A DNA stretch of 27,129 nt from Halieaceae bacterium UBA3479 (lineage in GTDB: Bacteria; Pseudomonadota; Gammaproteobacteria; Pseudomonadales; Halieaceae). Both the position numbers and the translations under genes were made by a program. Numbering within the stretch: position 1 is the stretch's first letter; the number at the start of each line of letters is the position of its first letter. Below, in pieces: positions 8,699-15,408 of this stretch. A model generated the notes under the pieces. The model saw only the letters and a list, made by a program, of their open reading frames with translations, had not been told where the DNA came from and ran no database searches. The DNA lies in assembly GCA_002377985.1 (NCBI GenBank), contig DFQW01000027.1, forward strand, positions 1 through 27,129, read 5' to 3'.

Positions 8699-9828
8699 AA
8701 ATCTTTAACCTGAAACTCCTGGCCGGAGTCTCGGCAGTAGCCGCCGTGTTGATCAGTGGCTGCGACCTTCCTCCCCAGGACACCGTGCAACGTGGCTACC
8801 GTGGCACTGGCATGGAGGCGGTCTATAGCCCGGAGGCGCTCGAGGAGATCATCGCCGCCAACCAGGTACCCGATGCGATTCCCGCAGTGAGCGCGGAGGG
8901 TCCAAAAGCCCGGGACATTTACCAGAACGTCGAAGTGCTGGGCCACCTTTCAGTGGGTGAATTCACCCGACTCATGGCAGCGATTACGCAATGGGTTTCT
9001 CCCGAGCAAGGTTGCAACTACTGCCATGTCCCGGGGGAAGGCTTTGAGGAAGATACGCTCTATACCAAGAAGGTTGCGCGGGTGATGATCGCCATGACCC
9101 AGAACGCCAACCAAAACTGGGGCGCGCACGTCGGTGATACTGGGGTGACCTGCTACACCTGTCATCGCGGCAATAACGTCCCCGAGCAGGTGTGGACGAT
9201 CGGCGTTGCTCCGAGACATGCATCAGGCCACGTCCATCAGATGCAGAATGTCGCGCATCAGGAATCCTCAGTGTTTGCCTCTCTACCCATCGATCCTTTC
9301 ACCCCTTATCTACTCGAGGATGGTGTGGCGCGAGATCAAGGCAACACCGCCCTGCCTCAGGGTCACGTGGCATCGATTGAGAGCACCGAGCAGGTCTACA
9401 GCCTGATGATGCACTACTCCGATGCGCTGGGCGTGAACTGCACGCACTGCCATAACAGCAGGGCTTTCGGTTCATGGGAAGAAAGCAGCGCCGAGCGCGT
9501 CAAGGCCTGGCACGGTCAGCAGATGGTCAAATCGATGAATAACGACTACATCAACCCGACCAACGATTGGCTACCCGCATATCGTCAGGGCCCCCTGGGC
9601 GACCCTCAAAAGGTCAACTGCGCCACCTGCCATCAGGGCGCCTACCAACCCTTACTCGGCGCGAACATGCTGGCGGACTACCCCAATCTGGGTTCTCTGG
9701 CGCCAGCATCAAGTGACCCTATTGAGGAAGCGGTAGAGGCCATGGAAGAAATGGTCGAAGAAGCGGTTGAAGCGATGGAGAGCGCTGGCCTTGAGCAGGA
9801 CGATCCCACCATCGGGGAGGCGCACTGA
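8695..9828 (+). CDS. pufC: Reaction centre tetraheme cytochrome c subunit PufC
   Basis: 377 residues. An N-terminal signal segment ends in lipobox LISGC, so Cys23 is probably lipidated and anchors the protein at the periplasmic face of the membrane. Four CxxCH heme sites are visible: C107-H111, C153-H157, C249-H253 and C309-H313, in the two-plus-two spacing of PufC. The protein re-reduces the photo-oxidised special pair with electrons from soluble cytochrome or HiPIP. The catalytic body ends near residue 335. A 37-residue acidic tail follows, with a repeated EEAVEAM heptapeptide (residues 344-350 and 355-361), predicted helical and not part of the heme fold as I know it. It overlaps pufM by 4 nt and is followed by a hairpin-rich spacer before pufB. 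Confidence 0.97.
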   Translation: MKIFNLKLLAGVSAVAAVLISGCDLPPQDTVQRGYRGTGMEAVYSPEALEEIIAANQVPDAIPAVSAEGPKARDIYQNVEVLGHLSVGEFTRLMAAITQWVSPEQGCNYCHVPGEGFEEDTLYTKKVARVMIAMTQNANQNWGAHVGDTGVTCYTCHRGNNVPEQVWTIGVAPRHASGHVHQMQNVAHQESSVFASLPIDPFTPYLLEDGVARDQGNTALPQGHVASIESTEQVYSLMMHYSDALGVNCTHCHNSRAFGSWEESSAERVKAWHGQQMVKSMNNDYINPTNDWLPAYRQGPLGDPQKVNCATCHQGAYQPLLGANMLADYPNLGSLAPASSDPIEEAVEAMEEMVEEAVEAMESAGLEQDDPTIGEAH

Positions 9829-9863
9829 AGTACTTAACGGGGCGGCACATTGCGTCGCCTCAC

Positions 9864-9884
9864 CCCACCAAGTGTAAGGGTGGG
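9864..9884 (+). other. RNA hairpin 1 in the pufC-pufB spacer
   Basis: CCCACC (9864-9869) pairs with GGTGGG (9879-9884), loop of 9 nt. It is the first of four stems between the pufC stop and pufB. Confidence 0.45.
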
Positions 9885-9893
9885 ACAGTTCTT

Positions 9894-9916
9894 GAACTGA
9901 TCAACTTGGTCAGCTC
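9894..9916 (+). other. RNA hairpin 2 in the pufC-pufB spacer
   Basis: CTGATC (9897-9902) pairs with GGTCAG (9908-9913) with one G-U pair and a 5-nt loop; outer bases GA/TC can extend it. Confidence 0.4.
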
Positions 9917-9933
9917 AGGAAGGATGAATACGA

Positions 9934-9945
9934 CACTCGCGAGTG
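9934..9945. repeat. 12-bp perfect palindrome in the pufC-pufB spacer
   Basis: CACTCGCGAGTG is its own reverse complement. It may be a protein site or part of the RNA fold of the spacer; no known consensus is recognised. Confidence 0.4.
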
Positions 9946-9966
9946 AAGTTTTAATCCAAAAGGCGT

Positions 9967-9996
9967 CGCCTGAAAGCACCTCGGTGCTATCAGGCG
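9967..9996 (+). other. Strong RNA hairpin 4 before pufB (probable mRNA stabiliser or decay barrier)
   Basis: CGCCTGA (9967-9973) pairs with TCAGGCG (9990-9996), and inside it AGCACC (9975-9980) pairs with GGTGCT (9983-9988), with one A-A mismatch between the two helices and a 2-nt apical loop that would open in practice. There is no T-run behind it, so it is not a classical terminator. It lies about 40 nt before pufB, where it could protect a pufBA message from 5' decay or stop 3' exonucleases acting on pufLMC. Confidence 0.65.
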
Positions 9997-10035
9997 GCAA
10001 ATGTAAAAAACAAACGTACATGGGAGGTATTTACC

Positions 10036-10161
10036 ATGAGTAGTTTGTCTGAAAGCGAAGCCAAGGAATTCCACTCAGCATATGTGACTGGACTCCTTGC
10101 CTACGTGGGCATCGCGATCGTTGCGCATTACTTGCTCTACGTTTGGAAGCCCTGGTTCTGA
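10036..10161 (+). CDS. pufB: LH1 antenna beta subunit PufB
   Basis: 41 residues, start ATG 10036 behind a GGGAGG site 8 nt away. One membrane helix is followed by the diagnostic end YVWKPWF. His31 in IVAHYLLY is the bacteriochlorophyll ligand, and ELHS-like EFHSAYVTGLL (His13) is the conserved pre-helix histidine region. It is several residues shorter at the N-terminus than the roughly 48-residue Rhodobacter beta chain. It forms the LH1 ring around the reaction centre together with PufA. The gene lies after pufLMC rather than before it. Confidence 0.95.
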   Translation: MSSLSESEAKEFHSAYVTGLLAYVGIAIVAHYLLYVWKPWF

Positions 10162-10170
10162 GAGCCAGCG

Positions 10171-10190
10171 GTTACTAGTAACTCAGTAAC
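10171..10190 (+). other. Small hairpin between pufB and pufA
   Basis: GTTACT (10171-10176) pairs with AGTAAC (10185-10190), loop 8 nt. An alternative perfect palindrome GTTACTAGTAAC occupies 10171-10182. The pufA ribosome site GGAG begins at 10191 directly behind the stem, so the fold could tune pufA translation. Confidence 0.4.
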
Positions 10191-10201
10191 GGAGACAATT
10201 T

Positions 10202-10393
10202 ATGCACAGATTCTGGATGTTATTTGATCCACGCCAAGTCCTGACGGGTCTGACAGTGGCACTGTTTACACTGGCACTGACTATCCATTTTATTCTGTTG
10301 AGTACCGACAGATATAACTGGTTAGGTGATCCCAACGGCGGCGGCCTTGCCGTCAGCTCACAGCAAGAGGCTATGCCTCCTGCTAGGAGCTAA
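10202..10393 (+). CDS. pufA: LH1 antenna alpha subunit PufA
   Basis: 63 residues, ATG 10202 with GGAG 7 nt upstream. The start ([13 protein letters not shown]) is the usual LH1 alpha amphipathic N-terminus. The single membrane helix contains His29 ([10 protein letters not shown]), the bacteriochlorophyll ligand. The polar tail after NWL is longer and alanine/serine/glycine rich, common for alpha chains and removable by processing. Together with PufB it builds the LH1 ring. It is the last puf gene; a GC hairpin follows the stop. Confidence 0.95.
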   Translation: MHRFWMLFDPRQVLTGLTVALFTLALTIHFILLSTDRYNWLGDPNGGGLAVSSQQEAMPPARS

Positions 10394-10402
10394 CACGTAC
10401 AG

Positions 10403-10423
10403 CAGGCCCCTCCTGGGGGCCTG
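10403..10423 (+). terminator. GC-rich hairpin after pufA
   Basis: CAGGCCCC (10403-10410) pairs with GGGGCCTG (10416-10423), loop 5 nt. The following bases are AAAACTTAC, without a T-run, so it may act as a 3' mRNA stabiliser as much as a terminator. The remaining gap to idi (10424-10593) shows a small GGCC-TTCT-GGCC stem at 10445-10456 and no convincing gene. Confidence 0.5.
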
Positions 10424-10593
10424 AAAACTTACGACCCGTGGTGAGGCCTTCTGGCCAAACCGGTGGAGTCAGAAGTGGAAAAGTCTGCGATCACCCTGCC
10501 CCCAGAGCTGTCGATCGCCACGAAGACTGAGCTACTTTTCTGGCTATGCTTTCCAAACGGAAGCGGGTCATTTTATTTTTTGGGGATTAATCT

Positions 10594-11190
10594 ATGGAAC
10601 CCGCGCAAACACAAGATGCCACGGTCTCCTTCGATGATGAAGCATTGATCATTGTCGACTCGCAGGACCGTATCTTGGGTCATGGTAACAAAGCCAAATT
10701 ACATGAAGGTGCCGGCACCCTGCATCGGGCGTTCTCGATATTTCTCTTCAACGATCAGGGCGAGGTGCTGCTGCAACAACGCAGTCATCAGAAGCGCCTG
10801 TGGCCCCTGTTTTGGTCCAACACCTGCTGTAGTCACCCGCGACAAGGTGAATCCTATGGCGTCGCTACACGGCGGAGACTGAATGAAGAACTAGGCATGA
10901 CGAGTGACCTAATCTTCACCCACCGATTTCGCTATCAGGCTCAATTTGACGAGTGGGGCGCAGAACACGAGTTGTGCTCTGTCTACGTCGGCAAAGCCCA
11001 CGGCGATCCCGCCGTCAATCCCCGAGAAATTGCCGACTGGCAGTGGGTAACACCTCACGCGCTCGATGCATGGATTGAGAAAACGCCAGAAACCCTGACG
11101 CCATGGCTTAAAATGGAGTGGCAGGCACTAAGATCGGGAGACCATCACTCTGCGCTAACGCAACTCGGACTAGCCGGTTTATTAACTTGA
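10594..11190 (+). CDS. idi: Isopentenyl-diphosphate delta-isomerase, type I
   Basis: 198 residues with a Nudix-like fold. The active cysteine lies in SNTCCSHP (Cys79, aligned with Cys67 of the E. coli enzyme) and metal-ligand histidines are present at His37, His44 and His81. EHELCSVY matches the conserved acidic motif that holds the catalytic glutamate. The enzyme interconverts isopentenyl and dimethylallyl diphosphate and so supplies CrtE with both substrates. The type I form in this cluster is found in several phototrophs and raises isoprenoid flux for carotenoids and the phytyl tail. It has its own leader of about 200 nt after pufA; I see no PpsR box there. It ends 34 nt from the convergent HemN-like gene. 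Confidence 0.95.
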   Translation: MEPAQTQDATVSFDDEALIIVDSQDRILGHGNKAKLHEGAGTLHRAFSIFLFNDQGEVLLQQRSHQKRLWPLFWSNTCCSHPRQGESYGVATRRRLNEELGMTSDLIFTHRFRYQAQFDEWGAEHELCSVYVGKAHGDPAVNPREIADWQWVTPHALDAWIEKTPETLTPWLKMEWQALRSGDHHSALTQLGLAGLLT

Positions 11191-11222
11191 GCGCCGCGCC
11201 CGTCTGGTAGCGCGATTCAAGT
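11185..11222. terminator. Possible bidirectional stem between idi and the HemN-like gene
   Basis: ACTTGA (11185-11190) pairs with TCAAGT (11217-11222), and inside GCGC (11191-11194) can pair with GCGC (11210-11213) with a 3-nt bulge. It overlaps the idi stop and ends just before the opposing stop. No T-run is seen, so this is tentative. Confidence 0.3.
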
Positions 11223-11224
11223 AC

Positions 11225-12541
11225 TCAAAGCGTCCTGAAGATCGGCGATGAGTCTGCCCACATATGGGGCAGTGCCGACCGACCCATCTCCGTCAACCGA
11301 TAGTCAGTCTGCTCTTTAATAACAAATCCCTGATCAACCAAGGGCAATAACCACTCGGCCTCCTGAGCGGAACTCAGTGCAGCAGAATACAGACTCTGCC
11401 GGCAAATCAAGCCCCGCAGGACCTTGCGCCGCAATATCTCACTCTCATCCGAGACGACCGCTGAATGGGCCGACAACAAACCCGCGTCGATCAGGGTATG
11501 CCAGCTCGCCAGGTTGGCTTCATTTTGATAGATCAAACCGGGTAACTCGCTCAACGCACCGAGGCCCACGCCCAACACCGACAAGGATTGCTCGGGAACG
11601 TAACCCAGCACGTTAAGGCCCAGTGATCCCGTTCGCTGGGCAACCGATAGTTCTTGCTCCGGTTTGGCGAACACATTGAGTCCAACCCACTCATAGCCTG
11701 CGTCGTCGAACCCCATTTGCACATGATTGAACATGGCCAACCGATCTGCCAATGAGGGCAGGTGCTGCGCCTCTACTGCGATTTGATGCGGAAAAACAGA
11801 CTCTCTCCGATGAAACGGCAGACACACCAGCCAATCGGGAGACAGGGAGACCATCGCTGCCACACTCTGCTCACAGGATTCCGCCGTTTGACCGGGCAGA
11901 CCAATCAGATAATCCATCCCCAACGACTCAAAATTTACGCCGTGAGCGATAGAAATCACATCCTCTAACAGCTCCAGTGAATGAATACGGCCGATTTCCT
12001 GCTGTACCTTGGCATCGACATCGCGCACTTCCAGTTTGAGTTGTCCCACGCCCAGGCCCTTCAGAAAATTGAGCTGCGCACGAGAGGTACGTCGCGGATT
12101 CAGTTCCATCGATATCCGCGTGGCGTCAGTAATCGAAAAGTGGCGATGGATATGAGAAAACACAGTTGCCAGCGCAAGCTCCGACAAATGGTTGGGAGAA
12201 CCACCACCAAAATGCACTCGCGCCAGCCCACGCTGCCCATCGACAGCTTCGGCAATGAGCATCAATTCTTTTTCGAGATGGGAGATGTATCGATCTATTT
12301 CCTCGTCCCGATGCGCCACCACTGCAACACGATCACAGCTGAGACAACGAGAAGGACAAAAAGGAAGATGAACATTCAGTGCCAGCTCGGCGTCTTTGTC
12401 GGCCCTGAGCTGCGTAAAAAACGATTGTATTAGGTCCGCGCTGACGCGAACCGCTTGATCACCCAGTGAAGCTGTTTCGGACGACCTGACCAGCGATTTC
12501 GCTACTAGCGAGGACGACCATGCCCCCGTCGTTGAATTCAT
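11225..12541 (-). CDS. hemN: HemN-like radical SAM protein (oxygen-independent coproporphyrinogen III oxidase family, divergent)
   Basis: 438 residues from ATG 12541 (GGGG just upstream); a GTG at 12589 would add 16. The first choice places the cluster motif C62-x3-C66-x2-C69 at the same residue numbers as E. coli HemN, as far as I recall them, which supports it. HFGGGSPN (110-117), SMELNPR, GMDYLIGLP (208-215) and VFAKPEQELSVAQ follow the HemN order to the end of the C-terminal domain. Several residues linked to HemN catalysis differ: Tyr56 is Asn, Cys71 is Arg, and the HRNFQGY segment reads GLNVLGY. HemN decarboxylates coproporphyrinogen III without oxygen. Given these changes, the substrate or even the activity here is uncertain; a chaperone-like or altered tetrapyrrole role is possible. 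It lies 177 nt after puhE on the same strand. Confidence 0.8.
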   Translation of the reverse strand: MNSTTGAWSSSLVAKSLVRSSETASLGDQAVRVSADLIQSFFTQLRADKDAELALNVHLPFCPSRCLSCDRVAVVAHRDEEIDRYISHLEKELMLIAEAVDGQRGLARVHFGGGSPNHLSELALATVFSHIHRHFSITDATRISMELNPRRTSRAQLNFLKGLGVGQLKLEVRDVDAKVQQEIGRIHSLELLEDVISIAHGVNFESLGMDYLIGLPGQTAESCEQSVAAMVSLSPDWLVCLPFHRRESVFPHQIAVEAQHLPSLADRLAMFNHVQMGFDDAGYEWVGLNVFAKPEQELSVAQRTGSLGLNVLGYVPEQSLSVLGVGLGALSELPGLIYQNEANLASWHTLIDAGLLSAHSAVVSDESEILRRKVLRGLICRQSLYSAALSSAQEAEWLLPLVDQGFVIKEQTDYRLTEMGRSALPHMWADSSPIFRTL

Positions 12542-12658
12542 TACTGCCCCCAAATGCCATGCTGTCTGGTTTCTACCAAATGGCGACACCGAACACCGCT
12601 AACGGTAGCGTCTAAGGAAGCTCCAGCCAGTCTGTTATTTTCAGACCGCTTGACCGTC

Positions 12659-12687
12659 ACAGTATGACCATCCCAGCGCGCCGTCAA
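12659..12687 (-). promoter_or_regulatory. Weak candidate promoter for the HemN-like gene
   Basis: On the minus strand TTGACG (12682-12687) is followed after 17 bp by TACTGT (12659-12664). The -35 fits 5 of 6, the -10 only 3 of 6. The gap 12542-12718 contains no gene, no TGT-N12-ACA box and no FNR box that I can find. Confidence 0.3.
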
Positions 12688-12718
12688 GGAAAACATAGAC
12701 AACGGCTGGACACCGCCA

Positions 12719-13480
12719 TCAGGACGACTTACGCAGATTCACCTCCGCCCATCGCCACAATGCGGTTTCCCCCATCGGCATCATCAAAAAAACGTGCTCC
12801 AGCACGGCCAACCCCGCCAGCCATGCGATAAGGAACAACGATAGTGCCGCCGCCGGATCCGTGGCTAACTGGCCCATAAAAAACAGCAAATAAGTGCAAC
12901 TTGCAGCTAAAATCGTTGAAAATACAGTGAACCAACTATTCTTACCCGCCTTCAGATAGGTGGTGATATAGCGCATGTTGTCGGGCAACCACTGGCTATT
13001 AAAATGCTTTACCCCCAAAAAGAGGTTGAGTTTGGTGCTCCAGCGCATGAGCCACAATACCGCCAACGTGTTTTGAATTGTTGGATTGGGCAGACCGGCT
13101 CCCAGCACACAAACCAGACCCACCACCCCCACCACCATTAATTCGTGATAAATGGTGGTGCCCAGCGCGCGGGTGAACCGCTCTGAAAAGCCCATGGCGA
13201 GGAACGCGGGTCGCTTGACGGGGCCGGTGATATAGCCCATCAAATAACTGAGCTCCAGCCACGCCCAAATTAGCAGCGCCATGGCGAACCCGGTGACAGT
13301 TGCCAGTGGCGTGGCGGCGGCTGCATTCGCCTCTACGCCCAACAGAGCAAGCAGTGTCAAAACGCTGGATAAACTGAAAATCATCTGCCGAGACGCCGGT
13401 GGCTGATGCACGCTCATCAGAGCCAACCCTGTCATCAGCCACCACAGGAGCACGGACACGACCAGCGCCAGCCAGATCAA
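12719..13480 (-). CDS. puhE: Photosynthetic complex assembly protein PuhE
   Basis: 253 residues, highly hydrophobic with about seven membrane segments. The pattern WAWLELSYLMGYITGP and the segment FTRALGTTIYHEL, then STKLNLFLGVKHFN, is typical of the PuhE (DUF3623) family. PuhE contributes to reaction centre and LH1 levels in Rhodobacter; the molecular function is unknown. The start is probably the TTG at 13480 that overlaps the puhC stop by 4 nt. It is the last gene of the tightly packed minus-strand operon; after it comes a 177-nt gap. Confidence 0.9.
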   Translation of the reverse strand: MIWLALVVSVLLWWLMTGLALMSVHQPPASRQMIFSLSSVLTLLALLGVEANAAAATPLATVTGFAMALLIWAWLELSYLMGYITGPVKRPAFLAMGFSERFTRALGTTIYHELMVVGVVGLVCVLGAGLPNPTIQNTLAVLWLMRWSTKLNLFLGVKHFNSQWLPDNMRYITTYLKAGKNSWFTVFSTILAASCTYLLFFMGQLATDPAAALSLFLIAWLAGLAVLEHVFLMMPMGETALWRWAEVNLRKSS

Positions 13481-13971
13481 TTGCTTGTCCCCGGGTCTGA
13501 AAATGCGATCCCGTTTAGATGATGCGCCTGATCGAGTAACTCGGCGAAGGCACGACGGTTGTCAATACCAAAAGCCTCGAGCGCCATCCAGTAGCCGGTC
13601 TCCGGGTCGGAGATTACCAGGCTGCCGTTGTCGAGCAGCGCGAGATGAAAGGCTCCTCCGGGCTCTAGATCCCTCACTCGACGCTCCCTGACGAGACTCC
13701 GTAGAATCCCGCGTAAGAAACTAGCCTCCCCCGAGTTATAGCGAGCCAATTCACTGCCCGTTGTCGCGTGCAACACCACGATCTGACCCTCGGGTCCGTC
13801 GACAAAGCGAAGATCGGTTGAACTGACCGAAGCAGCAGACTGGGGTGACGGCGGCGTGTAAGCAACGTCGTCCCGGGCTACCCCCCACATCCACAATAAC
13901 ACCATAGCCACCACCACCCAGACCATTGGGTGCCTGAGTGGTGAAGTGGCGTTTGTCTGCCCCCCGGTCAT
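13477..13971 (-). CDS. puhC: Photosynthetic complex assembly protein PuhC
   Basis: 164 residues from ATG 13971, 7 nt after the puhB stop. The frame is open 23 codons further upstream, but that part overlaps puhB and is polar without a family match. One membrane anchor (around residues 15-34, HPMVWVVVAMVLLWMWGVA) is followed by a periplasmic domain with the PuhC-like pattern LRFVDGPEGQIVVLHATTG and FLRGILRSLVRERR. PuhC aids LH1-reaction centre assembly. Gene order puhA-B-C-E matches other purple bacteria. Identification is firm by position and pattern; the function is only known genetically. Confidence 0.88.
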   Translation of the reverse strand: MTGGQTNATSPLRHPMVWVVVAMVLLWMWGVARDDVAYTPPSPQSAASVSSTDLRFVDGPEGQIVVLHATTGSELARYNSGEASFLRGILRSLVRERRVRDLEPGGAFHLALLDNGSLVISDPETGYWMALEAFGIDNRRAFAELLDQAHHLNGIAFSDPGTSN

Positions 13972-13978
13972 ATCAGCA

Positions 13979-14629
13979 TTACCCCGCTGGCAGGGGTTCC
14001 CGGGCGCCGAGCGTTGGTGCTTGCCGGCCGAATGTCTCACAGACAGGGTAATGCTCCCGCGCCACCGCAGCGAAAGCCCGCGCCGCCCGCTGCGGATCCT
14101 CCAGACCTCTCAGCAAAGGCTTTACCGGTCGCGCGTACCAAGGAGAGACATTAGGCCACAGCAATACCCAATAGAGGCGACGATCCTCGGATGCGGTCAG
14201 CAGTATGTCGCCGGTGCCGTCTCGATGCACGCGCATATCGGCTGCTGTGATCTGTTCGATCGGTACGTTGACCATCATGGGCAACGCAACGCCCGATCGG
14301 ATCACCAAACGCTCACTGGTTAGCGTATACAGCACGGAACGCGCATAGGATCGGGACAGCCACCAGAGCAGCAGGAGCACGATCCCGGCCAACCCAGACT
14401 GCCATGCCAGCGTACCCATGACTTGAGCGGCCACCACTCCCTCCATAAGACGGTAGATGGTATGCCCTGCGATCAGCAAGCCAAAATAGAGCGCGAGCTG
14501 CGGTACATAAAACACGCGCTTGGCCATGGCAGCCACATGAGGCCGGCCCTGCCAAACAATCGTCTCACCCTCAGGCAAGTGTCCGGGCAAGCCCTCTACC
14601 GGCTCGCTTTCATACTCGGTCATACCCAT
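13979..14629 (-). CDS. puhB: Photosynthetic complex assembly protein PuhB
   Basis: 216 residues (214 if the ATG at 14623, which overlaps the puhA stop as ATGA, is used). The N-terminal GLPGHLPEGETIVWQGRP is the family hallmark, followed by three membrane segments and a C-terminal PH-like domain (YTLTSERLVIRSG ... LPMMVNVPIEQI). PuhB promotes reaction centre assembly, probably by handling the H subunit. It is directly downstream of puhA and overlaps it. Confidence 0.92.
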   Translation of the reverse strand: MGMTEYESEPVEGLPGHLPEGETIVWQGRPHVAAMAKRVFYVPQLALYFGLLIAGHTIYRLMEGVVAAQVMGTLAWQSGLAGIVLLLLWWLSRSYARSVLYTLTSERLVIRSGVALPMMVNVPIEQITAADMRVHRDGTGDILLTASEDRRLYWVLLWPNVSPWYARPVKPLLRGLEDPQRAARAFAAVAREHYPVCETFGRQAPTLGAREPLPAG

Positions 14630-15384
14630 ATCATTGGTTCCGATCTTGAGGGCAGGGCGTAAAGATGGCCACCACCATAAAAGGCCGTAATACGATCCTC
14701 TTCCTGAAGGGTTACCTGATCCGGATTAGACAATCCGGGGACCTGGGCAAATTGATCTGAACGAATCGACTGCACATTGATCGATCCATCCGCAGCCACG
14801 TTGGCCAACGTCATGGGCAACAAAATGCGTCTACCCCCGGCATCAAGTTCGGCGTACCGGAAATGCGGCTCCGCACGATCGACCCAGAGATCAACCACAG
14901 TTGCTGCCTGCTGCCCGTCACAACCGTAGACGGCTTTACCCCTGGGGTCGGGATCACCGCTGTTTACGCCGTGATCGGTATCAACCCGCAGTGGCACAAT
15001 GCGAGGGCGTCCGTCTACTGTCAGATCGGGTCTATCAGGCCGAGTTGCCCAGGCCGCCGCGCCCACACCGTCAACCATTGGATCGCCATTGGGGTGCATG
15101 GGCGCGCCGCTGGCATTGTATATCGGCGTGGCATTCACCTCATATTGCGCAGGCTCAGGTCCGGGTTTGACCCGCTCACCCTGTCCGTGCGCAAGACGAT
15201 ACGTTTTGGGTTTGGGCATTCCACCCATACCATGACGTAGATCTCCAGAAGACATTTGCAAAGGCCACCCCTCTCGCTTGCCCTCACGATGGAGGTATAG
15301 CACCAAGCCAAAGAAGAAAAGCCAAAACACATAAAGCGCAAGTTGCGCGACATCCATGTATTCAGTAATTGCACCAGTACCCAT
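14620..15384 (-). CDS. puhA: Photosynthetic reaction centre H subunit PuhA
   Basis: 254 residues. One membrane helix near the N-terminus (AQLALYVFWLFFFGLVLYL) is followed by REGKREGWPL, then the large cytoplasmic domain with GMGGMPKPKTYRL and a C-terminal half ending in ITAFYGGGHLYALP. It caps the L/M core on the cytoplasmic side and gates proton uptake to the QB quinone. The ATG at 15384 has a GGGAGG ribosome site at the normal distance. It is the only gene of this operon with a real gap before it (24 nt after lhaA) and a strong site of its own, consistent with high expression of a structural subunit. Confidence 0.96.
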   Translation of the reverse strand: MGTGAITEYMDVAQLALYVFWLFFFGLVLYLHREGKREGWPLQMSSGDLRHGMGGMPKPKTYRLAHGQGERVKPGPEPAQYEVNATPIYNASGAPMHPNGDPMVDGVGAAAWATRPDRPDLTVDGRPRIVPLRVDTDHGVNSGDPDPRGKAVYGCDGQQAATVVDLWVDRAEPHFRYAELDAGGRRILLPMTLANVAADGSINVQSIRSDQFAQVPGLSNPDQVTLQEEDRITAFYGGGHLYALPSRSEPMIWV

Positions 15385-15408
15385 AATAGAGTCCTCCCAA
15401 TGTGGTGA

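Noticed and set aside
9893..9905. TTGA...ATCAA reminiscent of an FNR box in the pufC-pufB spacer
   Set aside because: The palindrome is 13 nt rather than the 14 nt of TTGAT-N4-ATCAA, and the bases are part of the RNA stem at 9894-9916.
10002..10020. TGT...ACA pair just upstream of pufB resembling a PpsR box
   Set aside because: The spacer is 13 nt, not 12, so the two half-sites are out of the consensus spacing.
10463..10648. Open frame of 61 codons between pufA and idi
   Set aside because: No ribosome site, no recognisable domain, and it runs into idi in another frame; most likely chance.
13972..14040. Upstream extension of puhC
   Set aside because: Fully overlaps puhB and lacks hydrophobic or family features; ATG 13971 just after the puhB stop fits better.
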